This document shows positions 35,189 to 46,399 of a stretch of 64,000 nt of DNA, piece by piece; position 1 is the first letter of the stretch; every line of letters starts with the position of its first letter. Location: positions 90,293,052 through 90,357,051 of the forward strand of contig CM065297.1 in assembly GCA_032871835.1 (NCBI GenBank). Reading direction: 5' to 3'. The stretch comes from Dipteronia dyeriana. Taxonomy: Eukaryota; Streptophyta; Magnoliopsida; Sapindales; Sapindaceae. The notes below the pieces were generated by a model that saw nothing but the letters and a program-made list of their open reading frames with translations, made no database searches and was not told the origin of the DNA. The translations under genes and the position numbers were made by a program.

Positions 35189-38094
35189 ATGGAGCCATCT
35201 TCCCGTCATCGTCTTTTTAATGTTGCTCTTGATGCATTAGAATGTGGGGATTTCCAGTTGGTTTCTTGCATTATAAGACTACTGGGGGGAATCCCTGCTG
35301 ATGAGCCTCCATTTTTAGAAGTTGATGTTTCTGGGCTTCACTCTGATGTCACTTTTAGCCCTGTATCAAGTTCTTCATCTAGTTTTGATTCTGATATTTC
35401 TTATCACTGGGTACCTCTTCGAAGGATGGGAAAATATCAAAGTAGAAGTGAAGTCTGTAAGCACAACTCGGGCGATATTCTGATCAAGGAGCATATTGTC
35501 AACGAGAACGACGTTGAAGAGGCGTCCAAAATCTCTCACCTTTCTTTCTCTGCTACTCGCCCGAGTGGATTTGATACCGAGCCGAATGTATTCGGGGCAG
35601 ATGAAATAGAAAAGTTTCGTTCCCGATTCGATTTTCCTAACTCGATCACTCTGATTCCAGTGGGTGATAGAGCTGCGTGGAATCCTCCCCTGGGTATAGT
35701 GGCGATCTACGGATCCATGCTCTGCTGCGGCGTCACTCTTCCCTTCCAACCATTCATTGCCTGGTTTTTAGCTGAAACAGGGATTACTCCGGCTCAGCTG
35801 GCTTCGAATAGCTACAAATTTTTGATGTGCATGTGGAACATGTACACCGGATGAACTTATCGCCGCCATCCCCGAATGAAATCAGGCACTTCTTTACACT
35901 GAGGCAATTGGGCAAGTCGGGGACTTACTTTCTCATGTCTAATTCATCGGATTGTTGGGTCCCTAAGGAGACAAAAGCGAGTCGGGAAGCTGATATCTCT
36001 GATGACCCTAAAAAGAGGGGTTTTATATGGGGATTTCCTACGCCCAACAAGTTCTGGAAGAATAGTTAGTTTTTCGTCGGATGTAGTCTCGGGCTTGAAG
36101 TAACTGTTTCAGATGGGGGTACTCGGACGGTGTTGAAAGTCCCCCGTTTCTTCTATTCCCCCGAGATTTGAAACAAGAAGAAAATCGAGTACAGCGATGC
36201 AGAGCTGACCAGACTTGTTCGGGCGGCAGTTCACACTTTGGAGAAGAGGAGCAAGACTTATCTCTTCGTTGAGTCGAAGATGATTGAGTTCGGCTTATTC
36301 AAAAAGATTTCGAGCCAACGCAGGCAATGTAAGCGATTTTTGTAACCTTTTCCTTTCATTATATATTTTTTGTTGCATTCTGATGCCTTTTCTTTTTTCT
36401 TCTAAGTGTATGATACGGACGTTGTCTGCGACCTTCAGGCTCGCCAAGTGAAGTCAATTATTCAGGCGAGTCGGAAAGAAGCTTCTCGTTAAGGCAATGA
36501 AGGCATCGCTCAGCCTGAGTCCGACGAGGAGACTGATGCGGTTGAAGAGCGAATTTCTGAAGATGTCCCTAAGGACGTTTTTCAACCGACAGCTAGGGAA
36601 ACTAGTGGTTCAAGTGGCCCGACTGATACTCAACTGCCTGGCGACGGGCATGGGCAGAGTGAAGGTCTCGATAAGAAGCCTGTCGAGCGAACTGACACCG
36701 ATGATGGAGGTAATACCTCTGCGAGAGAAGTACCTGTGGATCCTGAATTCTTTGAGTCCTTCCGGGATGATACTTAGGAAGATCCCGTAGCTGATCTAAG
36801 CTTCCACCGTTCTCGGATGAGAAGCGAAAATCAGTCAGCTCCCCGACTCACCCACTTAAGGTCCCTCGGGTGGTTTTATTTATTGACTCCAGCGATGAAG
36901 ATGCTGTGGATGGGATTCCCCCTAACGTTGATGCTGGAGCGTCAGCGAATACGGCGGCTTCAGAGCCGAAAAAGGGTTCCCCTATCCCCGAGGTTGGAAA
37001 TCTAGGGGCTAAATCCTCGGGGGTTCCTTTATATCCTTCTCCCCAGGATATGCTGCGGGAGATGTCATCTGGTCGGGCTTTTATCGGAGACGACCGTTGG
37101 AGCTATTTTCGAGATGGCTCTCTGACTGATCGTCTTTAAAAAAAATTCAACGATGTATATTATATAAGTTACCCTTTATTGTTTTGCTTGTTTGCCCGAT
37201 TTTTAGATTTTTAATCAAACCTTTTTTGTAGATGGTGGCCGACTTCGCTGAGCTAGTTCAGACACAGCATTATCAAGATGATCGAATAAGGCGTCTGGAA
37301 GCTCAGCTAAAGGAAAGTGAGGATCGACGTGCTCGGGTCGAAACGACTTATCAACAGGAGGTTGGTTCTGCACAAGTTTTTATCGACCATTGTCTGGCAA
37401 AGCAGATGGAGGCCGAGGAGAGGGCTTCTTTGGCAGAAGAGAAAGCAACATCACTTTAGAACTTGTTGTCTTTTGCCCAAGAATCAATGCTCAAGACCGA
37501 GCAGGAAGCGGAGCAGTCTAAGTCGGCTTATGAGTAGAAAATTGAAGATCTGAAGCACCAAGCGTTGACAGTTGAATCCTTATCCCGAGAGGCCAGGCTG
37601 GAACTTGAAGTATAAGGAGTGGATCGTTTCAAAATATCCCCTGCCTACGATGCTTTTCTCCTTCGGGAGTTTCAACGAGGGCTGGTTTCAGTTGGTGAAT
37701 TCTTTAAAGTCAAGAATCGGGTAACTGAGAAGGCCCAAACCAATTGGGAGCTGTCAATCAAACATCATGTGGATCAGTCCTTGGAGTCTCTTCAAACTCA
37801 TATGAAGGAATAGAGAGCTTACTGCCGTAGCCGAGGCAAAGAGCCTCATCCTATGCATTTAGAGATTCCATCCGAACACTCCCTCTCTACCTTCTATGCC
37901 AGTCAAGAGTTGGTCGTAGATGGTGTGGAGCCTGATGTCGGGTTGATTCCAGAAGAGGATTTTAGCCAATGGATGGATGACTCAGTTGACACAATTGTTT
38001 GGCCTTCTAATGAAAGTCTGTTCCGCGAGTACGAGATGGTGCCGACCCGAGTATTGGTAAGGGCTCGAAATCCTCACAGTCTTGATTTTTTGTA
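35189..38094 (+). pseudogene. Antisense extra gene of Tat copy 1 (Transposase_28-like domain plus coiled coil)
   Basis: It is transcribed opposite to gag-pol, from next to the 3' LTR. Exon region 1 (35189-35854) has a Ser-rich N-terminus, then a domain like 'putative gypsy type transposon' (Pfam Transposase_28): IVAIYGSMLCCGVTLPFQPF, AQLASNSYKFLMCMWNMY, continuing with EIRHFFTLRQL in another frame. A GT-AG intron is likely at 36329-36406. Later parts include VVLFIDSSDEDAVDGI and SPQDMLREMSSGRAF (36860-37139). An exon from 37232 encodes a heptad-rich coiled coil (RRLEAQLKESEDRRARVE), then FFKVKNRVTEKAQTNWELSI. Stops at 37137, 37457, 37535, 37613 and 37811 break it, and the second splice donor is mutated (ATAAGTT against GTAAGTT in copy 2). 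Function unknown. Confidence 0.75.
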
Positions 38095-38204
38095 GGATTG
38101 TAAAAAAATCTTTGTAATTCTTTGTAAAGAATTCTTTGGAGAGATTTAATAAAATCCCAAGTTTTATCTTTTCTGAGGTGAATGGTCTTGATCTGTTTTC
38201 ATTG

Positions 38205-38620
38205 CCAAAGAAATTTCTTAACTGTTGCCGAGTATGTTATTCAACTATAATGTTCGGTTAACTTCACCGAGTATCTTATTAAACCGGTTGTTTTTCGAAT
38301 AGCTTTGACCGCCAAGTATCTTATTAAACCGGGTCTTGCAATTTTTATGAGAAGTATCTTATTAAACTAGCTATTTCTGGTGTTCGGGTAACTTGACCGA
38401 GTATATTATTAAACCGGTTGTTTTTTGAATAACTTTAATGCCAAGTATCTTATTAAACTGGCTAACTCTGATGTTCGGATAACTTCACCGAGTATCTTAT
38501 TAAACCGGTTGTCACCCGAATAATTTCAATACCAAGTATCTTATTAAACTGGCTCTTGTAATCTTTATGTCAAGTATCTTATTAAACTTGGCTAGTATTA
38601 TTAACTGTGCCATCTTAAAA
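38205..38620. repeat. Tandem repeat GAGTATCTTATTAAACCGG in Tat copy 1
   Basis: Eight units of about 50-60 bp, each with (C/G)AGTAT(C/A)TTATTAAAC(C/T)GG, a TTGTTTTT or CTCTTG spacer and GAATAACTT. The array lies between the 3' ends of the convergent extra gene and integrase. Tat copy 2 has the same motif inverted at 54130-54305. Confidence 0.85.
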
Positions 38621-38714
38621 TAGACAAGTGAGTTTATACTTGTATTTCATACACGGTTGCTACCCGAACATTACATCATGGCTCACCATAATCATACGTT
38701 CGAGTCCTTATGCA

Positions 38715-39892
38715 TTACCGAGGACGTCTCCCCAGTTTTTATATGCAAGGGTTTTGCCGACTTTGTACTGGCCTTCCCATTTGTCAGACAAGGGAACCTG
38801 TAGCTTTATTTTTTGTGTTCAATGACACCTTCCTGAGTACCAGGTCTCCTAGGTGGAATTTTCTGACCCGAACGTGAGAGTTGTAGTGGCGAGCTACTCT
38901 TTGCTGATATGCCATTTTTCGTATTTGGGATTTCTTCCTTTTCTCTTCTAGCTCATCTAGACTTTGCAACAACATATCAACGTTCTGATCTTCATCATAT
39001 AGCCTGACCCGAGGTGACGTATACGATGTTTCTATATGGATAACAACTTCTGTTTTAAACGCTAAAGTGAATGGAGTCTCTCCTGTTGAAGTTCTTGTTG
39101 TTGTCCGATACGCCCATAATACTTCGGGAAGCTTTTCAACCCACCTTCCTTTATTGGAATCTAGCTTTGCTTTAATTGTGTGCTTTATGATTTTGTTCAC
39201 TGCTTCCACCTACCCATTTGTTTGAAGGTGGGCAGGTGTGGCATAGTAATTGGCAATCCGGTACTTTTTGCACAACTGTCTGAATTTCAAGTTGTCGAAC
39301 TGAGTGCCATTGTCAGTGATTATAGTGTTTGGGACTCCAAACCTATAAAGTATATTCTTTTTCATGAAATTTGTGGTGTTTGCTTTTGTGATATGCACTA
39401 ATGCTTCAGCTTCTACCTACTTCATGAAACAGTCAACTACTACTATGGCATGATTCGCACCACCACCTGTTCCAGCTGGCATTGGGCCGATTAGATCCAA
39501 ACCTCACATGGAAAATGGCTATGGGGACGTGAGGTTTCTGAACTGCTCATGGGGTTGTCGGATGTCATTAGCAATCCTTGGCAAGTATTGCAACTTTCTG
39601 AACACTGCTGTGCATGTGAGAATAGAGTAGGCCAATAATAACCTTGCATGAGTACCTTATGTGCCAAACTTTTACCCCCAGTGTGGTTTCCGCAAACTCC
39701 TCCATGGATTTCCTGTAATATTCGATATGCATCTTCTTCTGTCGCACATCTTTGGAGTGTTCGGGAATACCCCCTTTTGTATAGTTCTCCTCCAACCAAT
39801 GTGTACCTGGCTGATTTATACCTAATACGTTTTGCTTGTAAGGGATCTTCTGGTAGCATGCCTTCTTTCAGGAACCTTTTTAGCTGAGTCAT
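38715..39892 (-). pseudogene. Tat copy 1 integrase
   Basis: The HHCC zinc-binding region is at 39892-39560: LQEIHGGVCGNHTGG, then GYYWPTLFSHAQQC and CNTCQ. The catalytic core shows ITDNGTQFDNLKFRQLC (second Asp, about 39310) and NGMEAVNKIIKHTI (Glu). The first Asp region is destroyed by a stop (EVWI then stop, at 39491). The C-terminal part has LWAYRTTTRTSTGETPF and a frame break near 38784, after which KWEGQYKV continues. Integrase joins the cDNA to host DNA. The gene is downstream of the second RNase H. Confidence 0.85.
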
Positions 39893-40010
39893 CCAACCGT
39901 CTGGTTGTGTTCGGATCTCTAAAATTTCTAAGTTTCTTGGTTCAGCTGTGCTCAGTTTAAGGAGATGTGCAGCCGGAATAGTCTTTGGCCTGATTGTGGT
40001 TGTTGCTACG

Positions 40011-40500
40011 CTAGCTTGGACAATGCGTCTGCCTTTTCATTCTCCTCCCTGGGATCTGGGTAATCTTATATTCTTTAAATTTTTGGAGGAGCTGTTTCGT
40101 AATGTCACGGTAGATTATCATGCCTTCATCCTTGGCTTGGTACTCGTCCAGGACTTGGTTGACAACTACCTGTGAATCGCTGAATATCTCGACCTCATCT
40201 GTCCCGAGAGCTATACAGACTCTGAGTCCAGCTATTAGTGTCTCGTACTCGGCTTGATTGTTGGTTGCTTTGAAGTCAAACCTCATGGCACATTCGACAT
40301 CGTCTCCTTTTGGAGTGCATACTACAATCCCTGCCCCGCTAGCATGAGTGTTTGAAGAGCCATCAAAATACAGTTTCCATGTGAAACTTTTACCCAACAT
40401 CTTTTTTGCTTCTAGGTTCGGTTCTGTGAACTTTGCTATAAAATCTGCCACTGCTTGCCCTTTGAGAGATGTTCTCGGGATGTAGTGGATATCGAATTCA
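40011..40500 (-). pseudogene. Tat copy 1 second (archaeal-type) RNase H
   Basis: The sequence LYFDGSSNTHASGAGIVV, then NNQAEYETLIAGLRVCIALG and IFSDSQVVVNQVLDEYQAKD carries the Asp-Glu-Asp pattern of RNase HI proteins. It lies after the gypsy RNase H and before integrase, the arrangement specific to Tat-lineage elements. It is preceded by AVADFIAKFTEP and is open from 40451 to 40011. Confidence 0.85.
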
Positions 40501-40547
40501 CTTAGCTCGATTGCCCATTTGGTTAATCTCCCTGAAATCTCTGGTTT

Positions 40548-41798
40548 CTATAAAATCCGCTTTAATGGGCAATCGGTGAGAACCTGGATTGTATGAGCCT
40601 GAAAGTATGGTATTAGCTTCCTTACTGCTGAAACTAGTGTCAGTGCCATCTTTTCTGCCTGTGAATATCTAGTTTCAGCTGGTAGAAGTGCCTTGCTGGT
40701 GTAGTACACTGGCTTTTGTACTCCATCTTCTGTTCTGACTAGGACTAAGCTTGCTACCAGTTCTGTAATTGATAAATATAGCTGGAGTATCTCTCCCATC
40801 TGTGGTTTTGAGAGGATGGGTGTCTGTCCTAGGTATTCCTTGATTTTTAAGAATGCGTGCTCGCACTCTTCATTCCATTCAAGTTCTTTCCCTTTTGTAA
40901 TTACTTTGAAAAAGGGTGCACATATGTCTGTGGTTTTTGAGATGAATCTTCCTAAGGAAGCCAAACATCTCGTTAGGAGCTGTACTTCTTTGAGTGTCCT
41001 CGGTGAAGTCATTTTTTGCAGGGCCTGGATCTTCTCGGGGTTGACTTCGATTCCTCTTTGGTGAACTTGAAAACCCAGGAATCTTCCTGAAGGAACCCCG
41101 AATAAACACTTGTTCGGATTTAACTTCATTTGGTATATCCTCAAGACATCAAATGTTTCTCGCAGGTCTGAAGTGTGTTTATCTGTCGTGATGCTCTTGG
41201 TCAGCATGTCATCAATGTATACTTCCATGTTTCTTCCAATTTACAGTGAAAAGATTTTGTTAACCAACCTTTGATAAGTTGCTCCTATGTTTTTCAATCC
41301 GAAAGGCATCACTGTATAGCAGTATAAACCCTGATCAGTTGTGACTGCTGTTTTTTCTTCGTCAGCCTTGTTCATCCGGATTTGGTTATATCCCGAATAG
41401 GCGTCCATGAAACTGAGCAGCTCATGGCCTGATGTAGTGTCCACCAACTGATCTATCCTCGGAAGTGGAAAACTATCATTCGGGCATGCCTCGTTGAGAT
41501 CTGTGAAATCTACGCACATCCTCTACTGTCCATTCTTCTTTTGAACGAGGACTACATTAGCTACCCATTGAGGGTAATTGACCTCTCTAATCAATCCTAT
41601 AGCGAGTAGCTTCTCTACTTCCTGTTTGATGGTCTGGCTTCTCTCGAGATTGAATGATCTTCTCTTTTGTATCACTGGTTTTATATTCGGGTCTACTGTG
41701 AGATGGTGGGAGATTATTCGGGCATCTATCCCGACCATATCTTCATGACTCCAGGCGAATACATCCCTGTATTCTTTGAGTAGATCAACGAGGCTTTA
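40548..41798 (-). pseudogene. Tat copy 1 reverse transcriptase and gypsy RNase H
   Basis: RT blocks: LLAIGLIREVNYPQWVANVV, MCVDFTDLNEACPNDSFPLP, LLSFMDAYSGYNQI, VMPFGLKNIGATYQRLV and the active site YIDD (41219-41208), then FLGFQVHQRGIEVNPEKIQA and LLTRCLASLGRFI. The RNase H follows (YTSKALLPAETRYSQAEKMA, then LTDCPLKRIL). Stops: TAA 41796-41798, TAG 41523-41525 (where related elements have Trp before RMCVDF), TAA 41241-41243 and TAG 40548-40550. Apart from these the frame is long and well preserved, so inactivation was mostly by point mutation. Confidence 0.9.
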
Positions 41799-42420
41799 TT
41801 TGACTTCCCCTTCCAAGTTTACCTCGATTCTGATTTTTTTGTCTGGTCCATCTTCTTTCAAGATAATCTCTTCGACTGGCTCAGTTTTGGACTCATTCGA
41901 CTCCTCCCTTGGATCGAATTCGAATGGCATTGACTCTTTATTTTGATTCGGTTGCATTGTTGTGCATACCTGTTCGCTATCATTCTTGTCCTTGTATACT
42001 GACAGATTTGCTCTTCGGGCCATCTTCTGGGATCCTTTGCCTACCCTGACCCCCTGTTCTGTTGGGAACTTGATCATTAATGCATAAGTGGCTTTCACAA
42101 CCTTAGTCTTATTCAGGAATGGTCGTCCTAATAGTGCATTATATGGCTAATTGTCCAAGTCTACCATCACGAAGTCAAGCAATACAGTTCTTTGGCAATG
42201 TGTCACTCCAATTTTCACAAGTAATTTTACCGTCCCGAGTGACCTGACCTCAATTCCTCCGAATCCTCTGAGTGGGGTATGGAAAGGCTGTAAATCCTTT
42301 TGGTCCAACCTGAGTTGATCGTAGACGGTTGCATTGAGAATGTCAGCCGAACTTCCATTATCTATCAAGATCCTCCTGACTTTCCGGTGACCGATTCGAG
42401 AATTTATGACTAAGGCGTCA
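41799..42420 (-). pseudogene. Tat copy 1 aspartic protease region
   Basis: LIDNGSSADILNATVYDQL holds the D-(N)-G-S-S retroviral-type protease motif. PLRGFGGIEVRSLGTVKL follows, then PYNALLGRPFLNK after a TAG at 42147-42149; copy 2 has Trp there (DNWPYN). The downstream linker is acidic (SNESKTEPVEEI). The enzyme would cut the Gag-Pol polyprotein. Confidence 0.85.
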
Positions 42421-42473
42421 TTTGGCCGAACATCAAATCCATGGGAATCTGCTTCTGTGAACGTTATTGGGTC

Positions 42474-44322
42474 TCATCCTTTCTTAACCCTTATCGGGTC
42501 TGGCTCGATCGAGTTCACGTCAAAGTTATTCCTTGTTTCTACTGCTTCTCTGATTTCTTGTGTTCGTTCTCGGTTGCTTCTCCCAGTAGATGGTCCTCCA
42601 AAGATAGTATGTATTACTTCATTGGTCTCTAGACTGGCCCTTTGATTTCGACCAGAGCTGTGATCGACCCTGACCTCTTTCTTTGTTTCTGACTTCTCAT
42701 CCTTTTTCAAGATTACATTTTGTAGATGTACTTCCCGAATGAGGGTTTCTATGTAGTCTCTTAGCTGGTAACACTTGGAAGTCTCATGACCGGTTTCTTT
42801 GTGGAATCTGTAATATTTAGTTGTATCTCTCCTGGTGAACTGAGACTGTCGTCGTGGTTCTTGTACCATATTATTTTCCTCTAAAATGGTTAGGATTTCC
42901 TCCTGCTTTTTTCAAAGGGGGTGTAATTGGAGTATTTCCCTCGGTATTTTTCTATGGTCTGCTCGACATTACGCCCATTACCCCCATCTTTGCTCTTTTC
43001 TTTATCGTTTCCTTTCTATTTTCCCTTCCGGTTCTGCACATTGGACTCGGCGTCTTTCTGTTTGGGTTTCCCCCATGCATGTAGCATCCTCCCGTGGCTA
43101 ACTCTTCTTCCTCGGCCAGTGCATATCCTCCCGCCATAACCATCATGTCTGCATATATGGTCAATCAGACTCTTCTTAAATCAAAATATAGTCGTTCATT
43201 CTACAGGTTATTGATGAATGCAGTGATTATTGCTTCATTGTTTGCACTGCCAATTTCTGACACCGCTTGGCCCAATCTCCCTAAGTATTTCTTCAGTGAC
43301 TCATCTTTCCCTTGCTTTATTTGAGCAAGGTAGGCCACTGACTTTTTTCTGTGAACATTACTCAGAAATTGCCTTGAGAAGCTCCTGCTCAGTTCACTGA
43401 AACTTCTGATGCTTGCTGGGGGCAATCTCCCGAACCACCTCGAACCCATATCTCCCAAAAATTATGGAAAGTTGAGACATAGTAAGGGATCACTGTGGGT
43501 ATACTGAGCCATGACACTTTTATAGCGTCTCACGTGCTCTTTTGGATCTTTGCCTTTCTTGAATTGCTCCACGTGCGGCATCATGAACCTTTCTTGGAAT
43601 GGAGTCCGCGAGATTTCCCTGGTGAATGGACTGTCAGAATCGTTATCAGATGAATCGTTATACCCATAACGTCTGACCAGTGCGTCCATTTGACATCTGT
43701 TGTTTTCGACCTCTCGAGTTAGGCTCTGGATTACGACGTCTTTGCCTCCCACTGGGCTTCCCCGATGGTCGAACCGCTGGGTGATTATCATTCCTCTTTT
43801 TGGTTCTTCACTCTGATATCGGGTTTCACGTATGATTCCGTGATGAAGCTTGCGATAGTGCCGATCGCTGTCCTCTGATGAAGACCGATCTCGGTGGCAG
43901 CCATGTTTGCGGTGTCTAGCCCGGGCTGTCTGATCCTGGTTCAGCCTTTGGCGTGGTCGTTCCTCCTCAGGTGTTTCATGTCCAGTCTGTTTGATTGGAG
44001 TAAGGTTCCTTCCGACTTCTGGTGTATTTATTTCTGGCCCTACTACGATCGAACGAATCCTCGCAGGTGGGAGGTTAGGAGTTTGTGCTTCTGTAGCCAG
44101 TAGATCAACTCCTTCCTTTGCTGCATCGGCCATCAATTGTTGCAACGCCTCTCGAAAGTGCTGTGTCAGATCTCCATTGGTTGGAGGAACTTGCTGGATC
44201 CCCGCTAGGAATGTAGGTTGGTTCTCCGTTGTTGCGGCGAGATCCCGCGAGGTACTGCCAACATGGAAGTTGTCCAGAGATTTTTGAACATCCCCAGAAT
44301 TGCTTCTGCTTCCTGCCATCAT
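42474..44322 (-). pseudogene. Tat copy 1 gag
   Basis: The start is MMAGSRSNSGDV (44322). An N-terminal region rich in charged residues (HRDRSSSEDSDRHYRKL) leads to the capsid-like core: PFQERFMMPHVEQFKKGKDP, KEHVRRYKSVMAQYTHSDPL, GSRWFGRLPPASIRSF and EIGSANNEAIITAFINNL. The nucleic-acid-binding part has KYYRFHKETGHETSKCYQL, a C-x2-H-x4-H-x4-C-like knuckle whose first Cys is Tyr here and Cys in copy 2. Stops at 43462-43464 and 43201-43203 face Gln in copy 2. A frame break lies near 42870-42950. Confidence 0.88.
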
Positions 44323-44344
44323 TTTTGATCAAGTCGGAGGTTCG

Positions 44345-44363
44345 GACCCTCCTTCTAGCCAAT
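44345..44363 (-). promoter_or_regulatory. Primer-binding site of Tat copy 1
   Basis: On -, ATTGGCTAGAAGGAGGG follows the 5' LTR directly. Copy 2 has TTGGCGCTAGAAGGAGGGG at the same place. The two-base loss here would weaken tRNA pairing. Confidence 0.7.
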
Positions 44364-45231
44364 TATTGACGTTGATTTATGGATATGCCAACAAGGATTG
44401 GATTTCGGCTATCAATTCAAAGAGAAAGAGATTAGAGAAAGTAATCAACCAAGCCAAAATCCACAGATGGTTGAATGATCAACCAAGCCAAAATCCACTA
44501 TGAATTTATAATGTTACAAGTTCTCGATCTCTCTTTCTTCTCTCTGTATTTTTCTATTGATTGTTGTGTATATCCTTTTTTGGCGAGATTATGGGTCTAT
44601 TTATATGTTTATAAAGCCCTAATTTGCCTTGTACAAGTAATAGATCTTTGTATTTAATTACAATTATGTACTTGCTTGAAGCTGATTGTCTTCTTTCCTG
44701 TTTTGGAGTCTGTATTGAGAGTGAATGGGAATTTAGCAATGTAGTCCAATTAGGACTTATTTCCTTATAGGATCAGTCTTTTTGAAGAAATAAAGTTGTT
44801 GCCTGATTGGGAACCTTTCCTGTTTAATTTTCTATTTTTGTTGGGACTCCTTTTTGACATGGATATTTCCGTGTATCCTTATGACTTGATCCACTTGAGC
44901 TACGCACTGGGGCCTTTATTTGATTTTCATCATGTTTGTCCCGAGTAAGAGCAATACCTGCTGGTCCCGAGTAATGCCATTTGATCCCGAGTAACATCAT
45001 TTGATCCCGAGTAGAAGCGTTATTTAACCAGTCCCGAGTGCCGTTAGCTGATCCCGAGTAATATATGATGTTGATTGACCCTGAGTAGGTTTTGTTCAAT
45101 ATCTGCTTACTCGGGTTCTCTTCTTCGGTGATGTCTTGTAGGATATTCTCTGAATGCCTATTCGGATGTCCACCTGACAATTTATCCTTTTTGTTGATGA
45201 CGTGTAAGTATGATAAAATTCACGTATGACA
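44364..45231 (-). repeat. 5' LTR of Tat copy 1
   Basis: The + strand runs TATTGACGTTGATTTATGG to TTCACGTATGACA. It aligns with the 3' LTR (33764-34664) along its length but lacks a stretch of about 30 bp near 44450, where AATCAACCAAGCC-AAAATCCACAG is rearranged. A TATA box (TATAAATA on -) lies at 44605-44598. CCCGAGTA words occur at 44940-45115. Confidence 0.88.
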
Positions 45232-46391
45232 ATATTTATCAACCGATCAAAAACTATCCGAATTGGATCGGTTCGGTTCAATTTTTTCGGTTTTGGGTCT
45301 AATGGTTCAAATTTCTGGACATGTTCGAAATACTCTATTTTTTTTTCATATAGTGGACTTATTGGACCGATATTGACTAAATTAAAAAGTAAACATCAAA
45401 TATAATGTCAAATTATATATCAGTAATTTCCCAACATCTTACATTTTTTTAATAATTTACAACTCCGCAACATTTTTCAATTAATTGTCGAAAAACAGAT
45501 ACATATCTCTGCCTTAGGCATGTAAAAACTTATGCATATAAATAGACCGTGCATCAAATCCAATTCAGTCCAATCCAACTAGTTGTATATATATGTATTT
45601 CTAAGACAGAGTAACACAATACATCAATTCACAAGCTAATAAAACACAATCATCACTCATCAGAGCAACTGTCAACAAATTGAAAACAAACACTATACTC
45701 ATAGACTCAAGAATTTATTTTTCTCATCTCTCAAGGAGGAATTGCATGTCTCATTGACCAAACAAACATAAATACAATAAATGTGACTTGATGGCATCGA
45801 AATGAGTCAAATGACAGTCAATAGAAAAAAGAATAAGATTCTTCATAAAGCTCAAAATCAGATTTTGTACCTCAGACTGAGAGAGAGATTGAAGGTCGTC
45901 GATGCAGGTGGCGTTGAGGAACTCACACGGCGAGGTCAAATTCGAGAGAGATGTCATGCGATGGGCGGCGGGCTAGATCTGAGAAAGTGAGAATGCAAAA
46001 ATCAGACGTTAGAAGATTAGACATGCGGCAGGGTAGGTTGTTGATGGTCGGTCGCGGTGTGGAGGAGATCGAGAAATTGAAGTTGGGAAAAAGAGAGATA
46101 TGCGGCAAGCGGTGGGTTAGATCAGAAGTTAGAACTGGTGAGTGATGACTGTTGAATATATATATATATATATATATTTATTTATTTATTTATACTTACT
46201 ACAGGTTCGGTTTACCGGTTTTAAGGACCAAACCGAACAAAACCGAACCAGTCGATTTTGTGAAAAAATCAACTGAATTAAACCGATCAACCAACTAAAA
46301 TCGGAAAAAAAACCAATTGGACTGGTTCGGTTCGATTTTTCGGTTTTTCGGTTTTCGGTTTTTCGGTTTTTCGGTTTTGTGCCCACCCCTA

Positions 46392-46399
46392 GCCTTGGT
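46392..46399. repeat. 8-bp target-site duplication, right copy (GCCTTGGT)
   Basis: Identical to 33662-33669. Confidence 0.85.

Larger units (their letters stand above)
33764..45231 (-). mobile_element. Ty3/gypsy retrotransposon, Tat lineage, copy 1 (11.5 kb)
   Basis: The complete element is flanked by the perfect duplication ATATT (33759-33763 and 45232-45236). Order on -: 5' LTR, primer site, gag, protease, reverse transcriptase, RNase H, a second archaeal-type RNase H, integrase; then an extra gene on the opposite strand and the 3' LTR. Two RNase H domains and an antisense extra gene after integrase are marks of the Tat/Retand/Ogre group. LTR lengths differ (868 and 901 bp), and all genes carry stops, so it is an old, dead copy. 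Gag and protease match copy 2 at 49953-57126. Confidence 0.92.
33670..46391. mobile_element. Non-autonomous hAT-like element, split by a Tat/gypsy insertion
   Basis: The terminal inverted repeat is TAGGGGTGGGC at 33670 and GCCCACCCCTA ending at 46391. GCCTTGGT lies on both sides, a perfect 8-bp duplication. Subterminal CGGTTCGGTT and ACCGAACC words are typical of plant hAT-like elements of this kind. About 1.24 kb belongs to the element (33670-33758 and 45237-46391); the rest is the later gypsy insertion with its own duplication. No hAT transposase is recognisable. A purine-rich stretch at 45870-46140 has open frames on both strands but no known domain. Confidence 0.85.
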
